Source of the DNA: Cepaea nemoralis
Lineage: Eukaryota; Mollusca; Gastropoda; Stylommatophora; Helicidae
Assembly (NCBI GenBank): GCA_014155875.1
Contig: JACEFZ010003482.1
Span: forward strand, 115,001 to 179,000
Length of the DNA stretch: 64,000 nucleotides
Direction: 5' to 3'
The translations under genes were made by a program, and so were the position numbers. A model generated the notes under the pieces. It was not told where the DNA came from, did not search any database, and saw nothing but the letters and a program-made list of their open reading frames with translations. Below, piece by piece: positions 62,431 through 64,000 of this stretch. The first letter of the stretch is position 1; each line of letters begins with the position of its first letter.

Positions 62431-63039
62431 CTGCTCTTAATTTCTGTTGTACATCTTCCATCCGATGTTATAAGTGCCCCTAGGTATTTAAAATTATCCA
62501 CTTGGTTGAGAATTTCCCCTCCTATTTCTGTGTCACATTTTGGTGTCCCCATTTTCTTTGATATCCCCATTGTTACTGTTTTCTTGATATTCAAGGAGAA
62601 TCCTTTCTGTGCACTCTCTGATACTACAATGTCCAACAATTGTTGTAGGTCTGTTGCACTATCCGCCTACCAATACTGTGTCATCTGCATAGCGTATATT
62701 GTTTATATTATATCCTCCTATTAGTATTCATGGCTTCCCTTTGATCTCTCTCATTATTACTTCGCTATATAGGGAGAAGAGATCGGGTGACAAGACACAC
62801 CCCTTTCGTACTCCTAGCTTTATCTGTTCGTAACTACCCTCTTTATTTCCCATTTTAGTTGCTGCTACTTGGTTCCAGTATTTATTCTTTATTATTCTTA
62901 AATCTTTCCCATCAATGTTGATATCTTCCAACATTTTAATCAACTCATCATGTTTTACTTTATCAAATGCCTTAGTATAATCTATGAAGCATAAATATAT
63001 GTCCCTCTGTTTCTCCATTGACCTTTATATTAGTGTTCG

Positions 63040-63153
<114 letters not shown>

Positions 63154-63380
63154 TGTAGCCTTCCCTTCCATAAAACCGTACTGTTCTTCACTAATTTCCA
63201 TTTTTATTTTCTTTCTTGTTCTTCTCATTATAATTCTTTCTGTGTAAAAGCTTAGTGACATGGTTTATGAGGTTAATTGTACGAAAATCTTCACATTCAA
63301 TTGCTCTTGATTTCTTTCGTATTGCTATAAATACAGATTTTACCATATCGCTCGGTAAATATCCACTTGCCAAGTACCGG

Positions 63381-64000
63381 ACCTCACTCACTCAATGTCC
63401 GGCATCTTGGTTTCTCGTCTAGGGTTTATAAGATTTAGCAGATATATCTCAATCGGCTCGTATAACTAATGGACACGTCTTTCGTGCAAACAACACCAGT
63501 TCAAGTCGTCCTCAGAGTACAAAATAACCTTTATTACAGCACAGTTCTTCACATGGTCGTCATCGTACACCGCTTGCCATTGCTTTTCAGCGTTCTGTGT
63601 ACGACCATCCCACTCACTGTCTGTCCATAAAGAATCACTGGCACAACTAATCGTTAATTGTCCCTGCTATTGCTGTACACTATTGACTGTCACTACACTT
63701 CACTGCTAAACACTAGTATCAGATTTATTTGTGTACTTACATCACCCTGGTGGCGAACGTGTCATGTCGTGTCTCTCTCGCCGCCATTCACAATGTTCAC
63801 AAAACGAGGTCGGCTCTATCGCCCCAGTCGATCAACATGTACTGGGCCATCGGTTACTTCAGTGTACTGCTTCTTCCCTCATAACTGTCGTAAATGTCTG
63901 TAACTTCAATCACTGCAACCAGCGTAAACGTTTTCAAACGCAGAACTTTCTCAAACTTGACCATCTTAGACTCACGCCCCAGCTCAGACTGAAAATCAAG
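63381..64000. other. unassigned right end
   Basis: No transposon match. On the minus strand there is an AATAAA (63530-63535) followed by a T/G-rich stretch, and further upstream an ATG (63785-63787) starting MAARETRHDTFATRV that runs into gtaagt at 63740. This could be the end of an LTR or the first exon of a minus-strand gene; the window ends before it can be decided. Confidence 0.3.

Overview
This is eukaryotic DNA, most likely from a lophotrochozoan, and I would guess a mollusc. There are no bacterial-style operons. Nearly everything is mobile DNA: several families of non-LTR retrotransposons (LINEs), Ty3/gypsy LTR elements, a Penelope-like 3' end with a GIY-YIG nuclease, tRNA-derived SINEs, a miniature LTR element (TRIM), long (TA)n arrays and several minisatellites. 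The species guess rests only on the style of these families.

Left part (1-17.9 kb): tandem repeats (about 20-24 bp units at 0.4 and 1.3 kb, a 30-bp array at 5.7-6.5 kb, a 46-bp array at 8.1 kb and a 45-bp array at 8.85-9.66 kb), a 5'-truncated LINE A, broken LINE B and E copies, a LINE C copy in a (TA)n array, and SINEs. One short stretch at 7903-8019 looks like the last exon of an unidentified cellular gene.

Middle part (17.9-32.5 kb): a probable cellular gene on the plus strand. It has a TATA box at 17939, an initiator near 17973, a first coding exon at 18000-18041 ending in GTAAGT, and a matching phase-0 exon at 32267-32532. Joined, they give a classical signal peptide and then a domain with weak resemblance to the GM2-activator/ML lipid-binding family. 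The 14-kb intron between them is filled by a full-length LINE C (20.2-31.8 kb). That LINE carries, in its 5' leader, a 7.56-kb gypsy element (GL1, 5-bp target duplication ctact) whose pol has integrase before reverse transcriptase. This copia-like order is that of Gmr1-type Ty3/gypsy elements.

Right part (32.5-59.9 kb): a tower of nested insertions inside one LINE (LINE F). LINE F is cut by a SINE, by a (TA)n array holding a LINE C fragment and LTR element GL2, and by a full-length LINE A. GL2 contains GL3, GL3 contains LINE D, LINE D contains GL4 and a Penelope-like end, and LINE A contains a 720-bp TRIM related to GL1. Many junctions keep exact target-site duplications, so the relative order of events can be read.

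Right end (59.9-64 kb): a degenerate ORF1 of a CR1-like LINE with an SGNH esterase domain, interrupted by LINE B, which carries an inverted 3' piece of its own family. The last 600 bases are unassigned. LINE letters A-H and names GL1-GL4 are mine, for this window only; clade assignments were made by eye.
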